Below, piece after piece: positions 47,601 to 59,529 of a DNA stretch of 64,000 bases. The stretch is from Lathyrus oleraceus. Its lineage: Eukaryota; Streptophyta; Magnoliopsida; Fabales; Fabaceae. Location of the stretch: assembly GCF_024323335.1 (NCBI RefSeq), contig NC_066579.1, positions 132,052,354 to 132,116,353 on the forward strand, read 5' to 3'. The notes under the pieces are model-generated. The model had not been told where the DNA came from. It searched no databases and saw nothing but the letters and a program-made list of their open reading frames with translations. A program made the translations under genes and the position numbers. Position 1 is the first letter of the stretch, and each line of letters begins with the position of its first letter.

Positions 47601-48097
47601 GAACGATGTTGGCCACCCAAGGGGGATAAGTAGTAACTTACAGAAAACCCGCATCTAACTGCTTCTGAACCTCTTCCTTGATCTTGACAGCCATGTCAGG
47701 ACTAGTTCTGCGAAGCTTCTGCTTGACTGAAGGACAATCTTCTCTGAGAGGTAGTCTATGCACCACAATGTCTGTATCCAAACCAGGCATATCTTGATAC
47801 GACCAGGAGAATATCTCCACATATTCTCTCAGCATCTCAATCAGCCCTCTCTTGACATCTTCCTTCAAAGCAGCCCCGATCTTGATCTCTCTTCTGGCAT
47901 CCTCAGTACCCAGGTTAATAATCTCCAACTCCTCCTGATGAGGTTGGATGATCCTTTCCTCCTGCTTCAACAATCTGACCAGTTCTTTAGGGAGTTCACA
48001 ATCTTCCTCACTCTCCTCTTCAGCTTGGTAGATGGGATTATTGAAATCATACTGAGCCATAACAGAACTGTTTATCGTGGAGTCCGTAAGATCAATT
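44623..48097 (-). pseudogene. pol: Ogre-2 RT, dual RNase H, integrase, one nonsense codon
   Basis: Same domain order as Ogre-1 pol. RT is broken by one TAA at 47638-47640, just after AGFL and before VANIVPVPKKDG. After it the frame runs 997 residues without interruption: DGFSGYNQIKMAPED, catalytic YVDDMIAKS, first RNase H, second RNase H (FDGA, NNEAEYEA, YGDSA, ENQMADA), integrase zinc region (CHKC), first Asp in GIDMI, IDYFTKWVEA, ITDNGSN and GAVEAANKN. All catalytic residues that I can place are present. Ends KKYFA like Ogre-1. Confidence 0.9.
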
Positions 48098-48342
48098 CTG
48101 CATGTTTAATGCTTTATTTTAGAAAAAAGAGTTCAAGAAAGTCACAAAAACAAAAAAATTGCCATTTTTATTGTTTTAAAAAAATGAAAAACAAAAACAG
48201 AAAAATAGGGATCACAAAATTGTTTGCAAAACGTCCTTTATTAATGATATCATTGAAAAACATGATGAGGCCCTACAATGAACCACTACGCCTTGGGCAG
48301 AACGTAGGGTTTTGTGCAAAATGAAAAACAAAAGAAAATTAC
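48098..48342 (-). other. Predicted intron between protease and RT in Ogre-2
   Basis: The donor CAGA|GTAATT is identical to Ogre-1, and the acceptor is ACATGCAG|AATTGATC. Removing 245 bases keeps the frame between protease and RT, apart from the nonsense codon at 48360-48362 just before the donor. The interior is A/T-rich and unrelated in detail to the Ogre-1 intron. Confidence 0.7.
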
Positions 48343-51300
48343 TCTGTTTGAAGAGTAACTTAGACCACTTCTTCAGCCGTCCAGTTGTTGATCGTCTCCC
48401 CTGGTGCACACGGGCGAACCCAGTTGTTCAGATCACAATCATTGTCCCCGTCTTCACTACTGGCTGCAAAGACGTCACCATGATTCATCAGCCCAGCGCT
48501 GGTGAAGGTACTCGGCTCTTCCTGCCCACCCTGCTCTGCCTGCAGAGGTTGATAACCAATACCGAACTTGTCTTCTTTGACGGGCAAATCAACCATCTTG
48601 CCCCAGCCTTCTGCATTGCCCGAGTTGACAACCTCCATAGCCTGCTTGTAGGATGCAATTGAGGCACTTGGCTTCTTCTGCTCAGCAAAAGCCACCTTCT
48701 CAATAGCAACGGTCTCAAACGCTTGGCATAGAGTTTCATGGATCTCGCCATCCACCTCCACATACTTGAAAGAGGATAAATGACTCACCAGAATGTCCTC
48801 CTCGCCGCACACAGTGACAATCTGACCGTTCCACACATACTTCAGCTTCTGATGGAGAGTTGACGAAACTGCCCCAGCCCCATGTATCCAGGGACGCCCC
48901 AATAAGCAACTATATGCTGGCTGGATGTCCATCACATAGAAGATGATATCAAAAACCTCCGGGCCAATCTTTACTGGCAACGTGACTTCACCAAAAACAG
49001 ACCGTTTGGATCCATCAAATGCACGGACAATAAGATCGCTTGGAGTGAGGACAACCCCTTTAACGTCAATCTTGCCCAGAGTCTTCTTGGGCAACACATT
49101 CAACGAAGAGTCAGTATCTACCAATACATGTGACAACACGGCGCCTTTGCACTCCATGGTGATATGCAGAGCTTTGTTATGGTTGCGACCTTCCGGCGTC
49201 AGATCCAAGTCTGTGAACCCCAAACTGTGCCTTGTGCTCACATTAGCAATAACACCCTGCAACTGGTTGACAGAGATCTCCTGAGGCACGTAAGCCAGAT
49301 TCAACATTTTCCGCAAGGCATTACGGTGTGCATCAGAGCACAATAGCAATGAGAGTATAGAAATCTTGGATGGAGTTTGATTCAGCTGATCTACAATCTT
49401 GTAGTCACTCTTCTTAATAATCTTCATAAACTCCTCCACATCCTTTTCAAACGACCCCTCAGGCGCTTCCTTCTGTACAGGTTCTTCTTCAACCACAGCT
49501 TGTTTCCCCTTCGCTTTGGCAAGAGCCTCAGCATCGTTGTCTCTCAAGGTCTGCGGTGCAAACAGACGACCACTTCTTGTGAAACCTCCTGGTCCCCCTA
49601 CATTGTCCACAACTGGACCAACAATCACAGGAGCTCTACAAGGCAAACCAATAGTTACAGGAGCTTGGTTCACTGGCCTGATCTGACTTTCTGACCTTCG
49701 GTTATTGCGATAAGCATTATCATACTTCCATGGCACAACCCTACTATCCTTAAGAGCCCTTCTACCAGAAGCAACAATAGTAGTGGGAGCACTGACAGTT
49801 ACGGGAGCAGATATGGTAACAGGAGTACCAACAGTTGTGGGAGCATTGAAAGTTCTTGGCACACGTCCAGGACCTTCAGACGGTTTGAAATAAATGGTGA
49901 CAGTTGACACCATCCCACGTTCTTTCACAGCCCTAGCAAACTGCAAACAACCCTCATCAATCAAACCCTGGATACCCTTCTTCAACTGCATACAACCATT
50001 CTCCGAAGCCTCGCAGCCTGAGCAATCCTCATCACAGCCCGGGAACACTCCCCCATCCAGCGGACGCTTTTTTACAACAAATAGCGACGTCCGGACCTCA
50101 TTAACATCAACTACCAAATCCAAGGCCTCCTCACCTTCCACATTATTCACCCTGGGCCCACCATGTTGAGGCATAGGGTTGTTCACAACATTCGGCACAG
50201 GAGAAAAATTGATTGTTTTGGCGTCAATCAAGTCCTGGACCTTATGATGAAAAGCCCGATAGTTCTCAATATGGTGCCCCGGTGCACCAGAATGGAAGTC
50301 ACAACGAACGTTGGCATCATACCCAGCAGGTATCTTTGTCAACGGACCCATAGTGCGCAACTCAACAAACCCCAATCTGAGCAATTCGGGCAGCAACTCA
50401 GCGTATGTCATAGGTAATGGGTCGAATCGATGATCCGGAATTCTTTGTCTCGGCTGAAATGGACGTTGTTATTGTTGTTGCTGTTGTGCTCTTTGTTGTT
50501 GAGGTTGACGTTGTTGAGGTGTTGGGATAGTCACAGCAGCAACCTGACGGTAATGTCCGCTATTCATATTTCTTCTGTGTTGCACAGCATTTGTCTCTCC
50601 TTCTCTTCTGCGGGGTGCCCCAGAAAACGGCTTCTTTGAAGATGAAGAACCAGCATCCTGAATCTTTCCAGCTTTAATGAGACTCTCTGTCCTTTCTCCA
50701 CAAATCACCACATCAGAAAAGCTATCAAACGGGCAACTTCCCATCCGGTCCATAAATACTCCTTGCAAAGTCCCAATAAACATATTGGTCAACTCCTTCT
50801 CCAGCATCGGAGGTTGCACTCTTGCGGCCAATTCACGCCATCTCTGGGCGTACTCCTTGAAACTTTCTCCTGATTTCTGACATAAGCTCTGTAACTGAGT
50901 TCGGCTCGGAGCCATGTCCATGTTGTGCTTATACTGCCTCAAGAAGGCTTCACCCAAATCTCTCCAGCTTCTAACAGACTCCCTCTTCAGGTCCATGTAC
51001 CAGTCCAAGGACGCTCCAGACAAGCTGTCCTAGAAGAAGTATATCCACATCTTCTCGTCGTCAGTATATGCTGAGATTTTTCTATAATAAGCCTGCACAT
51101 GGGTGCGAGGACAGGAAGTGCCATTATATTTGTCAAAAGATGGCGCCTTGAACTTATAAGGAATTCTCAGCCCTTCAACCAATCCCATATTTGTAACATC
51201 AAACCCCAAAGAGTTCTGACACTCCATGGCTCTGATCTTCTCAGCTAGGGCATCAACCCTCCTATCCCTTTCGTCAGTTCTTCCCACAACTTCATCATCC

Positions 51301-51653
51301 TCACTGAGGAGAGTAAACATATCCTCCTGCCTATCAACCAATGGAGCAGGATTACGGATTGGAGCACGAGTCACTCTGGCATTAACTGTCTCTGGAGCAA
51401 TAGGTTGACCGTTGATTCTGATACCCCTCAACTCATCACCCACGGCATAGTTGTTGATGGGAACAGCAGCAGTAGCAGGGTCATTGATTGGGCCTCCCTC
51501 TGGCAAAGCATGGTTGACCGGTGGAATTGCAGCTTCTTGTCTCTGGACTAGGGCTCGAAGTTCTTCCTGACCTTGCGCAACCCCTTGCATCATATGCATG
51601 AACTGGGCCATGTTAGCCCTCATCTCTGCTAACTCAGCTTGCACTTGATCCAT
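48343..51653 (-). pseudogene. gag: Ogre-2 Gag-protease, three in-frame stops and mutated protease
   Basis: One frame from the Met at 51653 to the splice donor at 48343. Gag has an N-terminal coiled coil, the Gag domain (DSLSGASLDWYMDL) and a Gln-rich stretch. Its zinc knuckle (CDFHSGAPGHHIENY) ends in Tyr where Ogre-1 has Cys. Stops are at 51030-51032 (TAG in place of a Gln codon), 50469-50471 (TAA in the Gln run) and 48360-48362. Protease has DTDSSLNVLP, so the catalytic DTG is lost. No stop occurs at the position of the Gag/protease TGA of Ogre-1. All changes fit G:C to A:T decay. HRYSTR upstream of the Met matches Ogre-1. Confidence 0.9.
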
Positions 51654-52055
51654 ATTCCTCTGTTGATTCAACCTCGTAGAGTAGCGGTGCGGACGTTGAT
51701 CAGCGATCCTGCCTGAAACAGGAACCAGAGTGAGAAGTCTCAATCAAGATCACTTATAATGCAAAATGATATGTGTATGAGGCTTATGATGCGTATGATG
51801 CACATGATATGTTCATTTCTCGGGCAATCAAGAGCCTAATTCGTCTTTCAAAAGATGGCAACCTGCAACAATGAACAACACAGAAGCAGACTATACAGGA
51901 TAAAAAGCACAAGGTGAAACATCAACATCCTCATCTATAGACATGAACAATAAAGGTCATACAAACATAGTTCAATCAAAGATAACATCAGAGTACAACA
52001 AGGGATCCCATCCAACAATCTTGGAGGTGATTCTCAAAATAAACAATAAGATAAA

Positions 52056-53696
52056 CTACGGAAGTCGTCCTCCAGGAATGAGAGTCTTCAAATACTGGCA
52101 TTGATCAATCAAACGGTCGCACTCTGAACAATCAGGTAAAGGGGTGATCTTCTCCTTCAGTTGCCTTCTGAGCTCCACAACTTCTTCTCCAAGCTGGTTC
52201 TCTGATGCAAGCCTCAGGTCTACCTCCTTCTTCAATTGGATGTCTTTGTCCCTAAGCTGCTTTTCTAGGTCTCGTATATTCTTCTGGTAATTGGCTTCAG
52301 CTTTCTACAACCTCAAGCAATCGCGGTGTTCTCCATCCAACATTACTTCTACCTCCTCATAGGACCTCTTCTTGCTTCCCAACCTGCTAGCACTCTCACC
52401 TTGCACTCCTTTGAGTTTATGAGCCAAGTTCAACTTGTCAGCTTTGGCTTTGTAAAGCTCCATCTGAGTATCTTGTTCCTTCTCTTTCAACTGACGATTC
52501 TCCATTAAGGCTTGTTTATAATACTCAGCAGACACATTCTCAGAAAGGATCAAAGGTGATTGCTCCTGCAATGGTTCCATTCTATCATAGGGTAACAACA
52601 AAGTCTCAACTCTATCCTTGACCCACTCAATGTAATCAGGCATGGCAATGGCAAACTTCTTCCCTAGCACAGCTCCATCCTTGACATCAATAGTCTTCCA
52701 AGCTCTTCCCACTTGCTCCAATCTAGCTGGGTCACTCCGCTTCTCAAAATATACACTTTCAGCTATCTCAGCATCTAGTGGTCTTCCATTCATAACAAAC
52801 CCCAACTGGCGAAGAGAAAGAACCGGGTTGTAATTGATGCAACCCTTAGTCCCTATGAGTGGCACATTACGAAACTCTCCACAACTCATGATGACATTAC
52901 ACACATCCATCCGGTAAGATTGCCACCTGATATCATAGGATGTAAGAGACATAATCCTCTGAGTCCACTTGTGAGTGCTCTGAGTATCCGCAAAAGGTCC
53001 ACTGGTTGGCAGAAGAGACAAGAACCACCTGAGCAACAAAGGGAGACAGCATCTGATGGCTCCACCCTTACCATGCCTGCTGTGTATAGCATAGTAAGTG
53101 TCAGCTAACAAGGTAGGAACTGGGTTTCCTCCAATGAAAATAGTGATAGCAGTAAAGTCCACAAAATTAGGCATACTCGGGAACAACACAACTCCATAGA
53201 TCATAACAGCCAACTGAGCGTTGAACGCTTCCCAATTTCCCTTCTTTTCTTCTTCTTTAGCCATCCTCACCAGGTACTTCAAAGGCAACCCCACCACATC
53301 ACCACTTGACTTCCAATTGTCACTCACTTCTTTGATACTCAAATGAAGAGCTCTGGCAATGACTCTGAAATCAACCTCCTTTGGCACATCTAAGAAGGGA
53401 ACCTGATATCTGATCGGGACATTCATCAGAATGGAGTACTCCTCGAGAGTGGGCGCTAACTGATAATCCTGGAAGGTGAAACAACGGAGCCCTGGGTCAT
53501 AAAACTGTAGAAGAGTCTGCAACGGTACTGGATCTACCACCATCTTCAACAGTGTCAACAAATCCCCATACTGACCAACAAACACCTTCTGATTATCGCC
53601 GGTCACAAAGTTGCTCAACTATATCAAAGACGTCAATGGCTCACGGTGAAAACTGTAGGTGCAAGTCTTCCTCTTCAACTCTGGAACGGCTGCCAT
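52056..53696 (-). pseudogene. Ogre-2 ORF1, two in-frame stops
   Basis: Counterpart of Ogre-1 ORF1, with a Met at 53696 (MAAVPELKRK) and 547 codons to a stop at 52056. TAG codons interrupt it at 53619-53621 (residue 26) and 52305-52307. Both fit single C-to-T changes in CAG codons. The globular region has the same landmarks as Ogre-1 (LLQFYDPGLRCFTF, PTLEEYSILMNVPI, GVVLFPSMPNFVDF, CCLPLLLRWFLSLLP). The C-terminal 130 residues are a long coiled coil (QLRDKDIQLKKEVDLR), longer than in Ogre-1. Function unknown. Confidence 0.8.
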
Positions 53697-54483
53697 CTCT
53701 CACAATGAATAGACTCCTGAATGAACCTGAGAAATGATATGCATGAGGAGATTAGCTTTTTTCTTTTCTTTTCTTTTCTCATTTCTTTTTTTATTGCATT
53801 ATTTTTTTGAAAATAAACATGCTATGATGCAAATGATGCAAACACGACTGGTTGGCTGTGTGTTACGGAGCACAGGTTCAAAGCTTCGGCTTGAATTCGG
53901 AACCACAAAGTCATCTGGAACCCCAAAGTCATCTGGAACCCATATATCTCTGAACCAAGTCACCAATAGGAGCCAAGAGTCACTAACAAGTCACCAACAA
54001 TTCACCAACGGTACCTGTAAAATGATTCATTCCCTCCCCACTCACGGGTGTCATCTAGGCCAGGGTAAAGTCAAGAGAAACGCAGGATAAACAACCCTTT
54101 CATAGAATATCATCATGTACACACCAGATGTATGTACCGATAATACCCCATCAGGATCTGAACTGCTCGTGATACCATGTTCCGCTAAGTGGCGCAATAC
54201 CACCCGCTTCCCAAGAATCACTTTATTCCTAGGTGTCCTAGAGTTCACTCATAGCCTGGGTATTGGGCCTTTTACCTCTTGTAACTCCCACCCCACAGAG
54301 AGACAGACACATAGCCAGCACAATGAAAGTATGATGAATGCAAACATAAATGCAAACATAAATACAAACATCAACAAATAAATGCAATAAATGAAACAGT
54401 AAAAGCAACCAAACCCTATCCTACAGAGCGCTAGGATTGACTCACTTAGGGAAGATGAACCAGCAAGAGGTCAACTTCTCTTT
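53697..54483 (-). other. Ogre-2 5' untranslated region
   Basis: No coding region. Short tandem repeats are visible: an 18-base unit AACCCCAAAGTCATCTGG twice near 53900-53940, and several GTCACCAACAA-like units at 53958-54010. A T-rich stretch lies at 53757-53810. Confidence 0.6.
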
Positions 54484-54502
54484 GTCCCCAACAGAGTCGC
54501 TA
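54484..54502 (-). promoter_or_regulatory. Primer-binding site of Ogre-2 (tRNA-Arg type)
   Basis: The minus strand reads TAGCGACTCTGTTGGGGAC two bases after the LTR. It is the Ogre-1 site with TGG changed to TAG and a T inside. The mutated first triplet would weaken pairing to the tRNA CCA end. Confidence 0.8.
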
Positions 54503-54504
54503 GC

Positions 54505-57500
54505 TGTCGCATTACGCGAAAAACCGGCGGGAAAACGAAACAACAGAGCCGCCACCGTGCGTTATTTATCCCAAAGGAGGGAAAGGAAACGCTCGAAGTA
54601 AACCTGGAAAAGACATGGTCTCGCGGCCAGAGAGAGATGGGATCGGGAGTCGGTTATGCGAAGGGAAGGTATTAGCACCCCTACGCATCCGTCGTACTCG
54701 ACGGGATCCACGCTCAGAAGAATAGAAGAAAGGTTGCTAAAGACTGCTCAAACACTGCACAAGGCTGGAAGGAAACACAGAAAGACAAAAGAAACGGAAC
54801 TCGGCAGGATATCGCATCCTGGGCCTACGTAGTCTGTCAGACACAGACATCAGAGTCGACGTAGTTCGGGAACGGGGGAAACGTGCTCGCTAGGATGTCG
54901 CACCCTATGCATACGTATCTTCTCTAATCAGAGAAGAATCAGAGCACTCGTAGCTCGGCTAACGCACACCAAACAAAACACAAACACAAACAGGAAACTG
55001 ACTGCCAATCGCTGGACTTATGTCAGACTCCACACAAACAGGCAAACATGGAAACTGATGCCAATCGCTCGACTTACATCAGACTCCGAACCAACAGACA
55101 CACACCCACATAGGAAACCAACTGCCAATCGCTGGACTTATGTCAGACTCCAAACAGAAAAGGATAACAAGACACAGGAAACCAACTGCCAATCGTTGGA
55201 ATTATGTCAGACTCCAACACACACAAAGGGTTGAAAAAGAAAAAGGGCGCCCGGAGAGATCAGCTCATCTCCTGCCTACGTACCTCATCTGGTATGAGGA
55301 TTAGGGCGACGTAGTTCCCCTTAACAGGGAAAGAACTTCTAACCTAACTAGAGACAAAGGGAGACAACAAGCTACTAGGGAGACTACGACTCGAGCCTAG
55401 AAGTTGTCATGCATACGATCCCTATGTTGAGGTTTCTATCCTAACTTGCACAGGAAGCAAGCTAGCCTAAACAGCACAATATCAAGCAAAAGCACAAGAG
55501 AGCAAGCACACACACTATATGCAAACAATTGGCTCACACAAGGCTAGGCTGCAGAAACAAGCCAACTGGAATGGGGTGTTTTTAGCTCTTAACCCTAACA
55601 TTGAGAGTTAGGGTGAAGCAGATGAAATGGGAAGTGAGGGTAAGACCTCACAGCTCTTATCCCTGGCCTGGGAGAGCTTGACTCAAATAGAAAGCGTGAG
55701 AGTTCAGAATGTAGGAACTCTTCTCCACAAGGGACTGACTCTATGGACAAGATTTTGGGTTCTTACTCACAATGCATCAACACATGGTGTGAGCAAAGTG
55801 AGTGACACAACTGAATAGCAGGGGATGGATTGCACATCCCTTTTATCTTCCAATTGCCTCTTAAGAGGACTTTACCTGCTTGGCACAAAATTAAACACTC
55901 ACAAACATTGCCTCTTAAGGAGGGCTTCAGACAGGTGCCTACCAATAACAGTAGGTCTTCCAGACTACATGAAGATCAAGGAATTATACCTCAGTGGTAT
56001 GCAAACCACAAGCAATGCCAAGCAAGTTCAAATGAACTTAAAGCAACTTAGGTACCTGTGGAAACAGCTAAACCAATCAGTACACAGTTCAGACCAACAG
56101 TCAACAGTCAATATCAAACAGACAACAAGTCATCATCAGACAATAATGAGTAATCCACAAGGGAAACACAAATGAATTATCCTCAACCTACAAAACACAC
56201 AAAGGTTAGCAAATAACAACAAAGGACCAAGCTTAAATGAAGGAGCCACTCCAATCATGGAAATGTACACTTGAACCTGAAACTCACAACCCAAATGGTA
56301 AGTCCAAACCACTAGGTCAAAGCCTAGGGTCAAAAGAGGATCAAAAATCTAAAACAGAACTTCAAACTCAACATGGCTCACATTTAATCCATCAAGAACA
56401 AGTCCTAAAAAGGACCAAAGCAAAATCATCATGCAAGTTCATGTAATAGGAAAGAGAAGTCAAAGACCAATTCAAGGCATGCATTTGATCATTATGAATG
56501 AAAAATCCCAATCAAAACAGAAATGATTCAAATAATTCTGGAAAAAATCATGAACATTCAACATATCCAAAACATCCATCATGCAAAAAATCAGAAGAAT
56601 CAGAGGTCATTTGGCATAGAAATCAAGTTGCACAAGTTGAACATCAAAAGGTGTGACACAAATTGTCACACCATGCAAACACAATCATAAAACAGAAATG
56701 GAGCATGGGAAAAATTTCAAACCAAAGCCAAAATGTCCATCAATGTGTCTAGAATCAGCATGTAAAATTTCAAGTCCATTGGATTAAAAACAAGCATTTC
56801 ATGATAGTTTGAACAAGGCAAGGTCATAAATGTACATGTGTTCAATCATCCTAAAGCAAATTAATTTTCCAGCCATGCACAACTTTCCAATTAAATATCA
56901 TAAAAATCTAGACAAAACAAGGAGCATTTTGCAAAAAATTGGGATTGAATTGGATGATTTTTCAATTTTATATGATTTTATGAAGTTGGAATAAAATTTG
57001 AAGTTTAAAAATGAACAAGGCATGGCAAATGGAGGGAAAATGTGAAAAAATGATGAACAATTTGAATAAAGCGCTCAGCCAGAATCGAACCTTGGCCAAA
57101 TTTGAATGTGAGCGCGCCTAAGTGAAACGACAACGTTTCACTGGAAAACCCTAAGCCTGGCGAAATTCCAGAATTCGTTGCTAATGATGAAGATTTCGTA
57201 GGAAAACATGAACATTCGTAGCTAATTCTGGAAAATGTGATGATCTTCATCTTCCTCATGAAGATGAAGATGAAGATGACATGAACTTCAAATGTAAATT
57301 TCCAAATTTCCAGAAAATTCTCAGAATCCAACAAAATTTATACCATTCGAATCCTTGTTTCATGTACACTAAAGATCCACAATCAAATCATGCTAAAACA
57401 TCATAACAAGCCTGAATCGAAGAAAATCAAAATGGACATTCAAATTTCAAACACACATAACTTCATGAATAATGCACCATTTCAATTGATTTTTTCACCA

Positions 57501-58927
57501 GAATGATCACCAACACAAGATCTACACAAATATAACAATGAATTTGAGAATTAGTGAGATCAAAACTTGACCTCTTGAAGAACAGCAAGCTGGAAACGCG
57601 TGCTACAAGGCTCAGCAATGGTCCAAATCTCCTCTATGATCCTTGTTATGATGGTTGATGAAGAAATGGAGGCTCCAGCACGTATGAATCTAGCTCAACT
57701 TGCAAACTCCATTGAACCTTCAAGCTTTAAGTGTGGTCAAAACTGGCACGAATCCCTCCAAATCCACGTTCAATTTGCCTCAAAAACACTTCATAATCAT
57801 GAATTCATCAAGAGAAATGGTCCTTGTGTGAAGAAATTAGAAGTTCTTGGTGAGAGAAAAATTTGATTGATTTCAAGATCTAGATCTGAAAAATGTTGTT
57901 AATGGCAAATGCAGTTGTGATTATGCTTATATATGTCTTGCTAATGATTCTGAAAGTAAGCTTAAGCCAAAACTAAATGAGATTAACAAGTTACAAGGTG
58001 TGTGCACAAATTTGTGTTTTCACCTCATGCATGAGATGCATGCGTGAACAGTACCCAAAGCTGGCCCAAATCCACTTAAAAATAGCCCATGCACACTTTG
58101 GAATTGGTATTTCTTGCATATGATCAACCAAATTGATTTTTAGTAATTTTCCTTCAAAAACTTCATGAATGAGCATATGATCATGCAAAGGAAATTCATG
58201 CCATGTAATGAGATATTTGGAAAGTGCATGTCATGAGGAACAAAATGCAAAAAGAACCACCAAAATTGGAGCCTTGGTTCAAAAGATATGACCATTTGAA
58301 TTTTCAAGCACACTTTGTCATGATTTGATCATAACTCCTTAACCATTCATTAGAAATTCATGATCTTGGACTTTTTGGAAATGGAAGAGAAAGATCTTCA
58401 ACTTTCATGTTGGACAAAATTTCATTTGAAGCTTCTTTGATGTTGGAAATTTGAGTTGAAGTTGGTGTAAAAACTTGCTATTTTTGGAAACTTGAAAATT
58501 ACAGGTCATTTTCCATTTTTGGAAACTTTTGATATGGCTTCAAATCCTTCAAGATAAATGTTTGACATGTTGAATAACCTTGTTTGGGACATGAATGAAG
58601 TGTCTCAATCCATTTCTCCATCTCCTAGCCCTCAGTTGACTTGCAGTTGACTTTTATGGGCCTCAGATGACTTGATCATGCATTGTGGACTTTGAACCTT
58701 CAACACTTGGCCAAGTTGCTTAAAAATGATCCTTGGGTCATGTAAGCTCATTGGAACCACCATAGGGCTTTCATCTCATGGAAAATGCTCTTGCTCTCTT
58801 GCACAGTTGAATCTCCTGACCAGTCTTGACTGATGAGATGTAATGGACTATGCAATGTGAATGCAATATTAATGACCTAAAAATGAAATGTATATACAAA
58901 TGGGAGGTGCAAATTTGAGGTGCTACG
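54505..58927 (-). repeat. 5' LTR of Ogre-2
   Basis: Direct copy of 37360-41785, nearly identical. The outer terminus reads GTGCTACG where the 3' LTR has GTGCTACA. The inner end is followed directly by the primer-binding site. The 60-base tandem unit lies at about 54990-55225, and the same three hairpins are kept. Confidence 0.95.
57925..57934 (-). promoter_or_regulatory. Candidate TATA box of Ogre-2 5' LTR
   Basis: The minus strand reads ATATATAAGC about 1.0 kb inside the LTR start. The same position in the Ogre-1 LTR (1.14 kb in) also has a TATA box, which supports it. The R-U5 part would then be about 3.4 kb. Confidence 0.4.
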
Positions 58928-59529
58928 ACTAGGTGTAGGAGTGAAGGGTAACAACAGGCAGAGTGATGGTGAAGAAGATGGTGTGACCCACATTAGTCTT
59001 ACCAAGTCTCATAGTAGGCGCCACCGTACTGGTCAAAAAGTACATGTATGTGTGTTCCTCCTGCAAGGGTGGTGGGACTCAGAGACCTTAGTAGGTGTAA
59101 AATAGATAATGGTATTTAAGGGCTTTCCCACGTTGGGGAAAAGCCACGTATGATGGCATTTACGGTGATTTTAAGAGTCTTGCTCATGTGAGGTGAGATA
59201 TTTTGTAGATGAACGGTTGCTTTGTGTAAGCGTGTATGAGGGTGGTATGTAGTTGTTAATATGTGTCCCCTCTCCCCTTAGGGAGAGATATTTATAAAGG
59301 ACTTTTGGGCCTACGGTTTGGGTAACCCTATGCGGTGGCAACCGCTTCCTCCTGATCAAGAGGATTTGTTGAACACCTAACTTTTAGGGAATAGTGATGG
59401 ATTCCCTCTCGCTTGACTAAAGACATTACATACATCATCAGTGTCCAGGGAGAGTCCTTAAGTCATCTTCTAGGCAATACCGCTCTCGGGAGAGGATGCC
59501 CTTGTTTATGACGCTCACAAATATAATTC
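58928..59529. other. Right flank of Ogre-2, older gypsy-like sequence
   Basis: Begins with the duplicated ACTAG and should be the continuation of 36965-37354. The expected Gag N-terminus on the minus strand is not clearly readable. Positions 59100-59500 contain TTTCCCACGTTGGGGAAA, which can form a short stem, but no gene or terminus that I can support. Confidence 0.4.

Larger units (their letters stand above)
37360..58927 (-). mobile_element. Complete Ogre-type Ty3/gypsy retrotransposon (Ogre-2)
   Basis: 21,568 bp with two LTRs of 4426 and 4423 bp, PBS next to the right LTR, PPT next to the left LTR, and target duplication ACTAG at 37355-37359 and 58928-58932. Coding order on the minus strand is ORF1, gag-protease, intron, pol, then 2.8 kb of 3' UTR repeats. 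The LTRs differ by roughly 1% or less by eye, so insertion is recent, yet the coding region has six in-frame stops, a mutated protease motif and a lost zinc ligand. The last base of the 5' terminus is changed (TACA to TACG on the plus strand). It inserted into an older gypsy gag remnant. Confidence 0.95.

Noticed and set aside
57005..57334. Hydrophobic 109-residue frame, also at 39861-40190
   Set aside because: LTR sequence rich in T; identical in both LTRs because they are recent copies; no start context or homology.
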